Shown: piece after piece, positions 1-8,534 of the stretch
Numbering within the stretch: position 1 is the first letter of the stretch
Layout: each line of letters opens with the position of its first letter
NCBI GenBank assembly: GCA_024233215.1
Contig: JACKPW010000001.1
Location: 372,001-436,000 of the forward strand
Origin: Verrucomicrobiales bacterium
GTDB taxonomy: Bacteria > Verrucomicrobiota > Verrucomicrobiia > Limisphaerales > J093
DNA: 64,000 nt
Reading direction: 5' to 3'
Program-made: the position numbers and the translations under genes
Notes under the pieces: model-generated
Told to the model about the DNA's origin: nothing
Seen by the model: only the letters and a program-made list of their open reading frames with translations
Databases searched by the model: none

Positions 1-1713
1 GGCGACGACTTCGTGGAGGTGCACCTGGACCCGCCGCACAGCCATCGCGGCAAGTACGCGTTCTTCAGCAACCCGCTGGGCACCCGGGCCGACGCCAATG
101 AGGGACCCTCCGGCCAGTTCAACTACGGTTGGTCGGCGGATTGGGACTGCGCCGCAACCCTGGGGCCGGATCGTTGGACCTTCGAGATGCGGATCCCGCT
201 GAAGGTGCTGAATTACTTCCGCAAGGACGGCCAGACCTGGGGCATGAACATCACCCGCGTCCAGCGGCGCAACGACGTCACCAGCTTCTGGAGCTACAGC
301 CCCACCGACATGTACAAGCCCCGCCATTTCGGGCATCTCACCGGGATGAACCTTGCGGAGGCGGAATTTGACCGGAACTGGGAGGTCACACCGTATGTCA
401 GTGGCCGCGCGGACTTCAACGGCGAAACGGAATACGAGCCCAGCGCCGGAATCGACGTCAGCACCCGCATCACCCCGGCCATCACGGCCGCCCTGACCAT
501 CAACCCGGACTTCGGCCAGATCGAGGCCGATGATGACACCATCGAGCTCCGCGACACCGAGCGGTTCCTGCCGGAGAAACGCCTGTTCTTTCGTGAAGGC
601 GAGGAACTCGTCCGCATGCCCCACCGACTCTACTACAGCCGGCGATTCACGGACATCGACGCCGGGTTGAAGTCCAGCGGCCTCCTGCCGGGCTACTCCT
701 TCTTCTTTCAAAACCTGCAAAGTGACCTGGCCCACGACGGCACGTTTCACGGCAACTCCACCGTGATCCACGTCAACCAGAACGTCCGGGAACGTTCCTA
801 CGTCGGTTACTACGGCGCCTTCTCCGCCCTCGATGAAGGGCACTCGGTCGTGGGCAGCGCGGACGGCTACTTCTTCCTCAGCGACGCCTGGCGGATGCGG
901 TTTCAGGGATCGGTGGCGGATGAGCAATGGTCGCCTGCCGCGCTCAATACCAAGGATTCCACCGACTTCCTCGGCCACGCCGCCCTGATCTACGACCTGT
1001 ATCCCTGGTCCTTCGCCCTTTCCGGCAACGCCATCACCGAGGAGTTCAACCCGTTGCTGGGATACATTCCGCGGCAGGACATTTTCGGCCCCACCTTCGA
1101 GGCGGATTATCATCACACCTCGGGCGACCGCTGGTACAAGGATCTGACGGTCGGCTACGACGTCGCCTACTACGTGGATCACGCGGCGGCCAACAACCTC
1201 CACGACCACGCCGTCTCCCTCGGGACGATTCTGAGAAACGACCTCGGCCTCGGCGTCCGTCATGCCCGGGACTACCATCGGCCCTATCACAACCACCGCA
1301 CCGCCTTCGGCGTGGACCTGTGGGCCTCCGACTACTTCAAGGCGGTCAACCTCGACTACGCCCTCGGCGAGTTCGAGGAGACCGACTACCACGAGGCGGC
1401 GTTCGGCAAGCGGATCAAGTTCTGGGAGAAACTGCCGATCCGCGAGGAACTCGTTGTCCGCTTCGAGGACCGCCCGGCGGGCGACCGGGAGACCGTCTGG
1501 CTGAATCGGGTGGTGTTCGACCTCTATCTGCGCTCGAACATGTGGGTGAAGAGCTCGATCCAGATGCGGTCGGAAAGCCTCCACAACTACAGCATCATCT
1601 ACGGCTGGGAATTCCGGCATCGCGCCTGGTTCTACCTTGCCTTCAACGACGTGGAGGACACCACCGAAGCCAGCGGCCGCAGTTTGTTCGCCAAGGTGGC
1701 CTACACCTTCTGA
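1..1713 (+). CDS. DUF5916-type outer-membrane beta-barrel protein, 5' truncated
   Basis: The reading frame is open from the first base of the window (it begins G-D-D-F-V-E-V), so the true start lies upstream and only the last ~571 residues are seen. The first ~100 residues resemble the end of a CBM9-like carbohydrate-binding domain (RWTFEMRIPLKVL). The remainder is rich in alternating aromatic/polar strands typical of an outer-membrane barrel and ends in the terminal aromatic signature AYTF. This matches the architecture of DUF5916 proteins, which are cell-surface proteins of uncertain substrate. Family assignment is from recognition of this layout; the ligand cannot be told from sequence. 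Confidence 0.7.
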   Translation, partial: GDDFVEVHLDPPHSHRGKYAFFSNPLGTRADANEGPSGQFNYGWSADWDCAATLGPDRWTFEMRIPLKVLNYFRKDGQTWGMNITRVQRRNDVTSFWSYSPTDMYKPRHFGHLTGMNLAEAEFDRNWEVTPYVSGRADFNGETEYEPSAGIDVSTRITPAITAALTINPDFGQIEADDDTIELRDTERFLPEKRLFFREGEELVRMPHRLYYSRRFTDIDAGLKSSGLLPGYSFFFQNLQSDLAHDGTFHGNSTVIHVNQNVRERSYVGYYGAFSALDEGHSVVGSADGYFFLSDAWRMRFQGSVADEQWSPAALNTKDSTDFLGHAALIYDLYPWSFALSGNAITEEFNPLLGYIPRQDIFGPTFEADYHHTSGDRWYKDLTVGYDVAYYVDHAAANNLHDHAVSLGTILRNDLGLGVRHARDYHRPYHNHRTAFGVDLWASDYFKAVNLDYALGEFEETDYHEAAFGKRIKFWEKLPIREELVVRFEDRPAGDRETVWLNRVVFDLYLRSNMWVKSSIQMRSESLHNYSIIYGWEFRHRAWFYLAFNDVEDTTEASGRSLFAKVAYTF

Positions 1714-1794
1714 CGTCGCCCCTGGTGGCGCCCGGCCGGAAACGCAGACACCTGGGGGGGGCCAGGCGGGGAGGCACGGCGAGCCGTCGGGTGC

Positions 1795-4560
1795 CTACTG
1801 CAGCAGTCGCACCCGGTAGAACACCCCGTCGGCTTCCGTCACGGGCAGCCCCGGATAGTCCATGAAGCCGGTGTGGTTGGTGACCGTTTCCCGGATCTGC
1901 CACAAGCCACCCATGCCGGTGGCCGTCTGAATCTGCAGCAGCGCGCCGGGATCGGACTGGATGTCCATGTGAAATCGCCCGTCGCTCCCAATGCGGGCGT
2001 TGCCCAGGACCGGCGGTCCGGCGTCGTCGATGCGCAACACTCCCGAGGTGAGCGGTCCCATCGACGCGTTCAGCGCACTGTTCAGCTTCAGCCAGACCGT
2101 CCGCGGACCGGTCCGTTGCGGGTTCGCGAGCACCGTGACCACAAAGGGCCGGCTGGTCTGGCCGGGGGCGAAGACCAGGGTGTCGCTGACCGCGATGTAA
2201 TCCACCCCCGGAACCGCGGTACCGCCTTCGAGCGTGGCGTGGTTCACCAGAATGGTCTCCTGGCCCGGCTTCGAGAGCGTCACGTGGATCTCCGCAGCCC
2301 CGGCCCCCGCGCGGAAGACGTATTCCGCGGCGCTCAGGTTCACCGTGGGGGGATCGTTGTCCTCGATGATCAGCACCGATTCCTGGGGAGTAATCAGCAC
2401 CGCGTTGGTGGGCGCGGTGAGGTGGAGGAGCACTGAACGGTCCCCCTGATCCAGGCCATTGTCGATCAACGGCACACTGAAGCTGGCAAGGGTCTGGTTC
2501 GGCGCGAAGTCCAGGCGACCCTGTACCGGGGTGTAATCCACCCCGGCCGAGGCGGTGCCGTCCGTGGTGTGATAGCCCACCGAAACCGGTTGCCCCGAGG
2601 GTGACTCCAGAACCACGGGAATCACCGCGTTGCCCGCCCCTTCGTTGACGCGTTGTTCCGCCTGCTGAAACCGGACCAGCGCCGGATCGTCGTCGAGAAT
2701 GGTGACGACGAGCGGTGCCCCGGCAACGCAGTTGGTGGCATCGCTGAGTGTCAGGATGAGGGTGCGGTTCGGTTCCGCCACGGTGTTCGCCAGAATGGTG
2801 AGATCGAACTCCGCCTTCGTGAACCCCTTGGGGTACTCCAGCACCTGGTTGACCGGCACGTAGTGCACCGACGGTTGCGCCGTGCCCCCCGTGGTGGCGC
2901 AACGCAGGGTCGCCTTGCGGCCGAAGGGGGTGCTCAGCCAGACGGGGACCTTCAGCGTGCCGACCGACTCCAGCACATTGGTGGCATTGAACTCGAAGTC
3001 CGCCAACGGCGGCGGGGTGTCATCGAGTTCGATGCCATCGCTGGCAATCGCCGATTCGTTGAACATCGCGTCGCGGAACTGCGCCCCGACGGTCTTCGGG
3101 CCGATTCCCTGGCTGAGAGACCAGGAATACTCCGGCGCGAAGGCGGTCCAGTCGCTCCACTCTTCAGCCTCGTTGCGCAGGCGCATCTGCGCCACCGAAC
3201 CGCTGTTGTCCGACGCGGTCAGGGTCAGCAGGACGACGCGGTTCGTCGCCAGGGTGTCCCCTCCATTGATCACCACAGTACCCACCGGCGGTTCCACATC
3301 GGTCATGATGTTGGTGGCGAAGCTGGCACTGCCACGGGGATTCGAGACCACCAGGCCCGCAGTGAAATTGCCCAGGCTGGCGTACGTGTGGCCCGCCGTC
3401 CGCAGCAGGCTGACGCCGCCGTCGCCGTAATTCCACAACCACGCCGCCCCGCCCACGGACATGTCCATGAACCGCACGCGATGCGGTGCGGCGGCACGGT
3501 TGGTGGACACCGTGAAGAAGGCGATGGGCGGGGTGGGGCTGTTTGTCCAGGCGCTGGAAACCGGGTTGTATCCCCGCGTGACGGTGCCTCCGACCACCGA
3601 CCAGGTCACCACGCCGTTGGTGATCGCCAGGTTGCTCGGGTAGCCGAGGAGAGCCGCCTCCGGCATCCACGCCTGGGATCGTGGGTCATAGACGCGACAG
3701 AACACCGTGTTGCCCACACCCCACGCCACCACGCCTCCTCCGCTGCGCAGGGACGCGGTGGAGCCGGTCACCCCCCGGTCGCCCGCCCAGCGCCCCAACA
3801 GCGGGTCATACACCGTGTAGTAGACAACCCCACCACTGCTCCAGGACACCACGCCGTCGGTGTTGTTCAAGTCGAGCGTGCTTCCCGCCACCGCCTCCCC
3901 GACCCAGACGTGGCGTGACGGATCATAGGCGGCGTAGTAGACCCCGCCTGCCGTGCTCCAGGACACCACCCCCTGTTCGACGCGCAGGTTGTAGGTGGCC
4001 GCCGAGGCCTGATCAAATCCCATCCATTGCCCGGTGTCCGCCTCATAAACCCGCCCATGAACCCCCACACCGCTGCTCCAGGCCACGATTCCCCGGTCGT
4101 TGCGAAAGTCGAGCCCGCCGCCGGTGGTGGCGTTGAACTCCGCCCAGTTCGTCCGGCCGGGATCGTAGACCCGGCCATAAACGATGCCGCCCGCGCTCCA
4201 GGCCACCACGCCCTGGTTGGTGCTGATCAGGCCCGGCGCCGCCGTGAGCGCCGCGCCCCGGATGGTGTCGCCCTGGGCCGGATCGAAGATCGAGTAGGAA
4301 ACCAGGCCCACCGAATAGCTGGCCTCCGGATCCTGCAACGGTGGTGAATGGTCAAACACCGTGGCCCGCCCCGAAACCCCCAATCCCAGCACGAGCCCCA
4401 ACAACACTCCCCCCGCCCTGCGGGGCAAACCAGAGGACCCACGAAAGACAGGATACGGACGAAACCCAGGAAGACCGCAGCCGCGGCGACGACACGCTCC
4501 GTCCGTCCGCCGGCCCCGGCTCCCGGACAGGTTCCCAAATACTCTGCTCACCGCATTCAT
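1795..4560 (-). CDS. Large secreted protein with beta-propeller-like repeats, PKD and three Calx-beta domains
   Basis: A 921-residue protein. A basic N-terminus precedes a hydrophobic segment (residues ~50-64, GVLLGLVLGLGVSG), a likely signal peptide. Residues ~85-335 contain about seven ~40-residue repeats of the form GVVAWSSGG-VY--VYDP, which look like propeller blades. A PKD-like domain follows (~345-420, with WNYGDGG and HTYASLGNF). Then come an Ig-like segment and three Calx-beta modules (~510-845), each ending in an acidic loop such as ILDDDP or IIEDNDPP that would bind calcium. The C-terminal ~70 residues form a small beta domain ending YRVRLLQ, a possible sorting module. Probably an exported surface or adhesion protein; the ligand is unknown. 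It converges with the upstream barrel gene. Confidence 0.7.
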   Translation of the reverse strand: MNAVSRVFGNLSGSRGRRTDGACRRRGCGLPGFRPYPVFRGSSGLPRRAGGVLLGLVLGLGVSGRATVFDHSPPLQDPEASYSVGLVSYSIFDPAQGDTIRGAALTAAPGLISTNQGVVAWSAGGIVYGRVYDPGRTNWAEFNATTGGGLDFRNDRGIVAWSSGVGVHGRVYEADTGQWMGFDQASAATYNLRVEQGVVSWSTAGGVYYAAYDPSRHVWVGEAVAGSTLDLNNTDGVVSWSSGGVVYYTVYDPLLGRWAGDRGVTGSTASLRSGGGVVAWGVGNTVFCRVYDPRSQAWMPEAALLGYPSNLAITNGVVTWSVVGGTVTRGYNPVSSAWTNSPTPPIAFFTVSTNRAAAPHRVRFMDMSVGGAAWLWNYGDGGVSLLRTAGHTYASLGNFTAGLVVSNPRGSASFATNIMTDVEPPVGTVVINGGDTLATNRVVLLTLTASDNSGSVAQMRLRNEAEEWSDWTAFAPEYSWSLSQGIGPKTVGAQFRDAMFNESAIASDGIELDDTPPPLADFEFNATNVLESVGTLKVPVWLSTPFGRKATLRCATTGGTAQPSVHYVPVNQVLEYPKGFTKAEFDLTILANTVAEPNRTLILTLSDATNCVAGAPLVVTILDDDPALVRFQQAEQRVNEGAGNAVIPVVLESPSGQPVSVGYHTTDGTASAGVDYTPVQGRLDFAPNQTLASFSVPLIDNGLDQGDRSVLLHLTAPTNAVLITPQESVLIIEDNDPPTVNLSAAEYVFRAGAGAAEIHVTLSKPGQETILVNHATLEGGTAVPGVDYIAVSDTLVFAPGQTSRPFVVTVLANPQRTGPRTVWLKLNSALNASMGPLTSGVLRIDDAGPPVLGNARIGSDGRFHMDIQSDPGALLQIQTATGMGGLWQIRETVTNHTGFMDYPGLPVTEADGVFYRVRLLQ

Positions 4561-4626
4561 CGTTGATTCTGTGTGATCCGCGTGCTTCGTGTCCGACTCC
4601 GAGGCTTTCCCGGTCGGCCGGCAAAC

Positions 4627-5388
4627 TCACTCCGCCCCACCCGCCTTGGTGGCGCAGTGAATGCTCATGATCCCGCCCAGCAGGTTTCGTACCTCAACCG
4701 AACGGATCGGCAAGGAGTGCAACATCCCGCTGATGCCGGCCTGCGCGGGGTAGTGTTTCAAGGACTCGAGGATGTAGGCGTAGGCCGCCCGGTTGCCACT
4801 GACGAAACGCCCGAGCAACGGCACAACTCCCTGCAGGTAAGCGAAGTATACGGCCCGCCAGAAGCCGTTCGACGGCTTGCCGAAATCCAGAATCAAGAGC
4901 CGCCCGCCGGGCCGAAGCACCCGGACCATCTCTGCCAGTCCCGCCGGGATACCCGCCAGGTTCCGCAGGCCGTAGCTGATCGTCACGGCGTCGAATGCGT
5001 CCGGCTGAAACGGCAGGTTCAGCGCATCGCCCGCGACGAAGGTCACGTTACCACCGTCCGTCACCCGGCGTCGCGCCACCGCGAGCATCGGTTCGCTGAA
5101 GTCCAACCCCACCACTTCCGCACCCTGCCGGGCCAGGGCCAGACTGACATCCCCGGTGCCACAGCAGACATCCAGTACCCGGCACCCCGGTCCGGCTCCC
5201 GACCACCGGACCAGCCGTCCCTTCCACCAACGGTGCAGGCCGAAGCTCTGCAGGTCGTTCAGCAGGTCATACCGCGGGGCGATGGCTCCGAACAGGTCCC
5301 CCACCCTGGCCGCCCGTTTCTCGCCCGGTTGATAATAGCCGCCGCCCATCCGATGCACCTCATCAGGCCCACCGCCACCGCGCCTCAC
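4627..5388 (-). CDS. ubiE: UbiE/MenG-type quinone C-methyltransferase
   Basis: A 253-residue class I SAM methyltransferase. The SAM-binding motif I (VLDVCCGTGDVSLALA), the family signature ISYGLRNL and the post-motif RVLRPGGRLLILDFGKP identify the UbiE/COQ5/MenG family, which methylates the ring of demethylmenaquinone or the ubiquinone precursor. No other quinone gene is nearby, so the substrate quinone is not decided. The longest start is a GTG at 5388 whose bases overlap the TGA stop of the SDR gene (GTGA), suggesting translational coupling. The ATG at 5349 (MGGGYYQPG) is an alternative and sits closer to where family members usually begin. Confidence 0.9.
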   Translation of the reverse strand: MRRGGGGPDEVHRMGGGYYQPGEKRAARVGDLFGAIAPRYDLLNDLQSFGLHRWWKGRLVRWSGAGPGCRVLDVCCGTGDVSLALARQGAEVVGLDFSEPMLAVARRRVTDGGNVTFVAGDALNLPFQPDAFDAVTISYGLRNLAGIPAGLAEMVRVLRPGGRLLILDFGKPSNGFWRAVYFAYLQGVVPLLGRFVSGNRAAYAYILESLKHYPAQAGISGMLHSLPIRSVEVRNLLGGIMSIHCATKAGGAE

Positions 5389-6116
5389 GCCTGGGGCATG
5401 TAGGTCGGCGTGATCACCACGTCCGACACCAGCGCCCGGCCCGGCAGGCGAATCAGGGCCACCACCAGTTCACCGAAGTCCTCCGGCTGCAGCATTTTCG
5501 CCCGCTGCTCCGGCGGTGGCACAACCGGTCGTTTCTCGAGAATCGGGGTGTTCACCTCCCCCGGATAGATGTTGGTTACCCGCACACCCTCGGCCGCAGC
5601 CTCGAAATTGACGAACGACCCGAGCGCCGCCTGCGCAAACTTCGATGCCGAGTACGGGGCACCCGAAAGCGGGAACAGCCGGCGCCCCGCCACGGACACG
5701 ATGTTGATGATCAACCCATCGCCCCGCGCGCGCATGGCGGGCAGCGCGGTGTGCATGATGTTGAAGGCCCCCCCGGCATTGATCGACACGATCCGGTCAA
5801 AGTCCGCCGGGTCCATGTCGGCCAGGGTGCGCTTCAGCACATTCGCCCCCGCGCAATGCACGATGACGTCCGGTTGCACTCCCTCCGTTGTCAGCCACTC
5901 AAACAGCGCCACCACCGCGGGGCGATCGGACACATCACAGGCTCGCCAACGAACCGGGGGAGTGGCGGGAATGGACGCGGCTGCCTCCGCGAGGACGGCT
6001 TCGCGGCGACCGCAGATCACCACGCTCGCCCCTTCCACCGCCAGACAGCGGGCGATGCCGAGCCCAATCCCGCTTCCGCCGCCGGTTACCAGCACGTTCT
6101 TTCCGGACAATTTCAT
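5385..6116 (-). CDS. SDR-family NAD(P)-dependent oxidoreductase
   Basis: A 243-residue classical short-chain dehydrogenase. It has the Rossmann motif TGGGSGIG near residues 11-18, the NAG-type motif (HCAGAN), the catalytic serine in NIVSVAG and the active-site YSASK. I start it at the ATG at 6116 (MKLSGKNVLVTGG), because the 25 residues upstream are low-quality and the Rossmann fold normally begins at once. The gene overlaps the ubiE-type gene by 4 bp and is probably co-transcribed with it. The substrate is not evident; the family covers many alcohols, sugars and ketoacyl groups. Confidence 0.85.
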   Translation of the reverse strand: MKLSGKNVLVTGGGSGIGLGIARCLAVEGASVVICGRREAVLAEAAASIPATPPVRWRACDVSDRPAVVALFEWLTTEGVQPDVIVHCAGANVLKRTLADMDPADFDRIVSINAGGAFNIMHTALPAMRARGDGLIINIVSVAGRRLFPLSGAPYSASKFAQAALGSFVNFEAAAEGVRVTNIYPGEVNTPILEKRPVVPPPEQRAKMLQPEDFGELVVALIRLPGRALVSDVVITPTYMPQA

Positions 6117-6245
6117 GGTCGCTTGCTTGTTGTCAGTGCGCGCTCCGGTCAAAGCCGACCGGCGCGACGGAACAACAGTAGGACGCCGCACCCCGCCACA
6201 GAAGCCGAAACTCCGCCTCCCCGTAGCCGCCGCAATTCAAATTCC

Positions 6246-6391
6246 CACAGAAGGGAACGAAGAAAACGAAGCGAGGCAAGGCCTTCGGAGCTCCCCGGCG
6301 GACGCGCCACCGTTCCCCTCAACGGGGTCCGGCTCTTGATCTCCCGTGGTGTCTTTCCGTCCCGGCTTTGTGCCCTTCGTTTCCTTCTGTG
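6246..6391. repeat. Palindromic repeat, CAGAAGG/AACGAAG arm family
   Basis: A 146-bp element in the gap between the sulfatase and the SDR gene. The left arm is CACAGAAGGGAACGAAGA and the right arm ends CTTCGTTTCCTTCTGTG, an imperfect inverted repeat. About 95 bp of unrelated GC-rich core separate them. A left arm of the same family recurs at about 22117-22150. No gene is seen in the rest of the 6117-6474 gap. Confidence 0.6.
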
Positions 6392-6474
6392 AGCTCTGAT
6401 TTCGATTGCGATTACGAGCAGGACCCGCGGGGCGTTCGCTCGGCAGTTCGCGCGTGGAAGGAGGTGGGAAACCG

Positions 6475-8016
6475 CTACGGTCCGAGACGATCCAAGGCGG
6501 GGAACGGGAACTCCGTTGAAGGCCGACGGGCCGAACGCATCAGCGCATCGATGCGTGCCACGACATCCGGGTGGTCCGCCGACACATCGCGGGTTTCGGA
6601 CCGGTCCAGGGCCAGGTCATAGAGTTGGATGTGATAGTCGGGCGACTGGCCTTCCTGGGTGGGGACGAGGTTCTGCCGAATCCCCTTCCACTCCCCCAGC
6701 CAGAGCGCCTGTTGCCCGCCGTAATCAGGGAATTCCCGATACAGAAACGGCCGCGCAACCTGGCGCTCCCCCCGGAGCAACGGGGCGAAACTGATCCCAT
6801 CGACCGTCGCGGGAATCGCCGCCTTGAACCCCGCCAGGTCGAGCAGCGTGGGCAGCCAGTCCTCGAAACCGCACAACCGGTCCTCGACCCGGCCGCCTGC
6901 GATGCTCCCCTTCCACCGAACGATCAGCGGCACGCGGACGCCTCCCTCGTAGAGCGACCCCTTCAAGCCGCGCATGCCGGAGGCGGAGTGGAAGAACTCC
7001 GAATCCGAGCCCCCCAAACGGTCGTAGGTGGGGCCGTTGTCCGAGGTAAAGACGAAGATCGTCTGTTCCTCCAATCCCAATTCCCGGACCAACGCCACCA
7101 ACCGGCCCACTTCGCGGTCCATCCGGGTCACCATCGCGGCATACGCCGCCCGGGGGGCAAAGTGCGGCAGGTAGGCGTGGCCGCCGGGATAAGGCGGGTC
7201 CGGCCATTGGCCAAGGTATTCCTGCAGGGAATCGTCCGGCACCTGCAACGCCAGATGCGGGACCGTGGTGGGCAGGTAGAGGTAGAAGGGTTGATCCCGG
7301 TGTTCGCGCACGAAGCGCCGGGCCTCCCGGCCGATCAGGTCGGGGGCGTAATCCGTCCCCTGAAACCCCCGATAGCTCTCCGGCGAATTCGGGTCGGCAT
7401 CGTCGGGCAGTTTCTGATACGGGGAGAATGCCGGATTGTTCAGCTCGACCCGGCGATCATCGTCCCACAGGTAGGTCGGGTAGAAGTTGTGGGCGTGGCG
7501 CTGGCAGTTGTAGCCGTAGAAATGGTCGAACCCCTGTTTGAGCGGATCGCCCGCGGAACCGGGTGGACCCAGCCCCCACTTGCCCATTGCCGCCGTGGCG
7601 TAACCCTGCTGCTGCAGCACCCGCGCCACGGTGATCGTCCCGGCCGGGATGGGTTTCTGGCCCTCCGGTTGGACCTCGGAATTGTCGCGAATCCACGCGT
7701 GGCCGGGATTCATGCCGGTCATCAAAACGCAGCGCGAGGGGGCACACACCGCGTTCCCGGCATAATGTCGGGTAAAGCGCACCCCCGCCTGCGCCAGCTC
7801 GTCAAGATGCGGTGTGCGGATCTTCTCCTGCCCGTAACAGCCAAGTTCCCCATACCCGAGATCGTCGGCCATGATGAAGATGATGTTGGGTGGGCGCGGC
7901 TCGGAGGCGGCCGCCGTGGCAGCACCCATCCAGCACAAACGCAACACCGTGGCAAGGACCACCGCGAACCTCGCCAGGCCACCACGGTACCGTCGCAGAT
8001 CAATGCGAGCTGACAT
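6475..8016 (-). CDS. Secreted arylsulfatase-family sulfatase
   Basis: A 513-residue S1-type sulfatase. An N-terminal hydrophobic stretch ending ATAAASEP is a likely signal peptide. NIIFIMADDLGYGELGCYG supplies the metal-binding aspartates. The formylglycine motif is C-A-P-S-R with Cys91 as the residue to be oxidised, and AAMGKWGLG and FVFTSDNGP are further family motifs. It should hydrolyse sulfate esters, probably of polysaccharides, in the periplasm or outside the cell. No formylglycine-generating enzyme lies in the window, so maturation would need one encoded elsewhere. Full-length for the family. Confidence 0.92.
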   Translation of the reverse strand: MSARIDLRRYRGGLARFAVVLATVLRLCWMGAATAAASEPRPPNIIFIMADDLGYGELGCYGQEKIRTPHLDELAQAGVRFTRHYAGNAVCAPSRCVLMTGMNPGHAWIRDNSEVQPEGQKPIPAGTITVARVLQQQGYATAAMGKWGLGPPGSAGDPLKQGFDHFYGYNCQRHAHNFYPTYLWDDDRRVELNNPAFSPYQKLPDDADPNSPESYRGFQGTDYAPDLIGREARRFVREHRDQPFYLYLPTTVPHLALQVPDDSLQEYLGQWPDPPYPGGHAYLPHFAPRAAYAAMVTRMDREVGRLVALVRELGLEEQTIFVFTSDNGPTYDRLGGSDSEFFHSASGMRGLKGSLYEGGVRVPLIVRWKGSIAGGRVEDRLCGFEDWLPTLLDLAGFKAAIPATVDGISFAPLLRGERQVARPFLYREFPDYGGQQALWLGEWKGIRQNLVPTQEGQSPDYHIQLYDLALDRSETRDVSADHPDVVARIDALMRSARRPSTEFPFPALDRLGP

Positions 8017-8234
8017 GCCCGGCTTCTACCACGCCCCCGCCCAAGCGCCAATGCCCAAGCCGCCGAAGCCCCGCCCTGCCGGGGTGAAACGGATCCCGGG
8101 TGAACCTCTCACCGTCGAAAACCGGCCATCCCGCCGGGAATGTCCAACCCCTTCGGCGCCGCCGAAAAATGCAGCCCGGGCCGCCTCACCTGTGGCATAG
8201 TGGGCGCGTCATTTGAATCAAATCTCCGACGACG

Positions 8235-8480
8235 ATGCCGCTTTACGAATATGAACTGATCGACGGGGACTGCGTGGTTTGTGGCGGGAAGTTCACCCTG
8301 CGCCGCCCCCTCAGTGCCAAACCGCTGACCCACTGCCCGGCCTGTCGGAAGCCGGTCCGCAAGGTGTTCTCGGCCTTCAACACGCCCACCATCAGCAAGC
8401 CTCTGTCCATCAGCGACGCCAAGAAGGCGGGATTCACCGTGCTGAAACGGCTGGGCAAGGGGGAATACGAGCGGCAGTAG
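8235..8480 (+). CDS. FmdB-family zinc-ribbon protein
   Basis: An 81-residue protein beginning MPLYEYELIDGDC with two zinc knuckles (CVVC and CPAC), the classic FmdB-type ribbon first noted beside formamidase genes and annotated as a putative regulator. After the ribbon it has a basic tail (KKAGFTVLKRLGKGEYERQ). It is the first gene of a plus-strand run leading into the DUF4175-like and MoxR genes and lies 54 bp before the next gene. Its role is not known. Confidence 0.85.
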   Translation: MPLYEYELIDGDCVVCGGKFTLRRPLSAKPLTHCPACRKPVRKVFSAFNTPTISKPLSISDAKKAGFTVLKRLGKGEYERQ

Positions 8481-8534
8481 GCCCTGCCTTTTGACTGGCG
8501 GCATCGGGATTCTTGGAGCATTTTCACTGCACTC

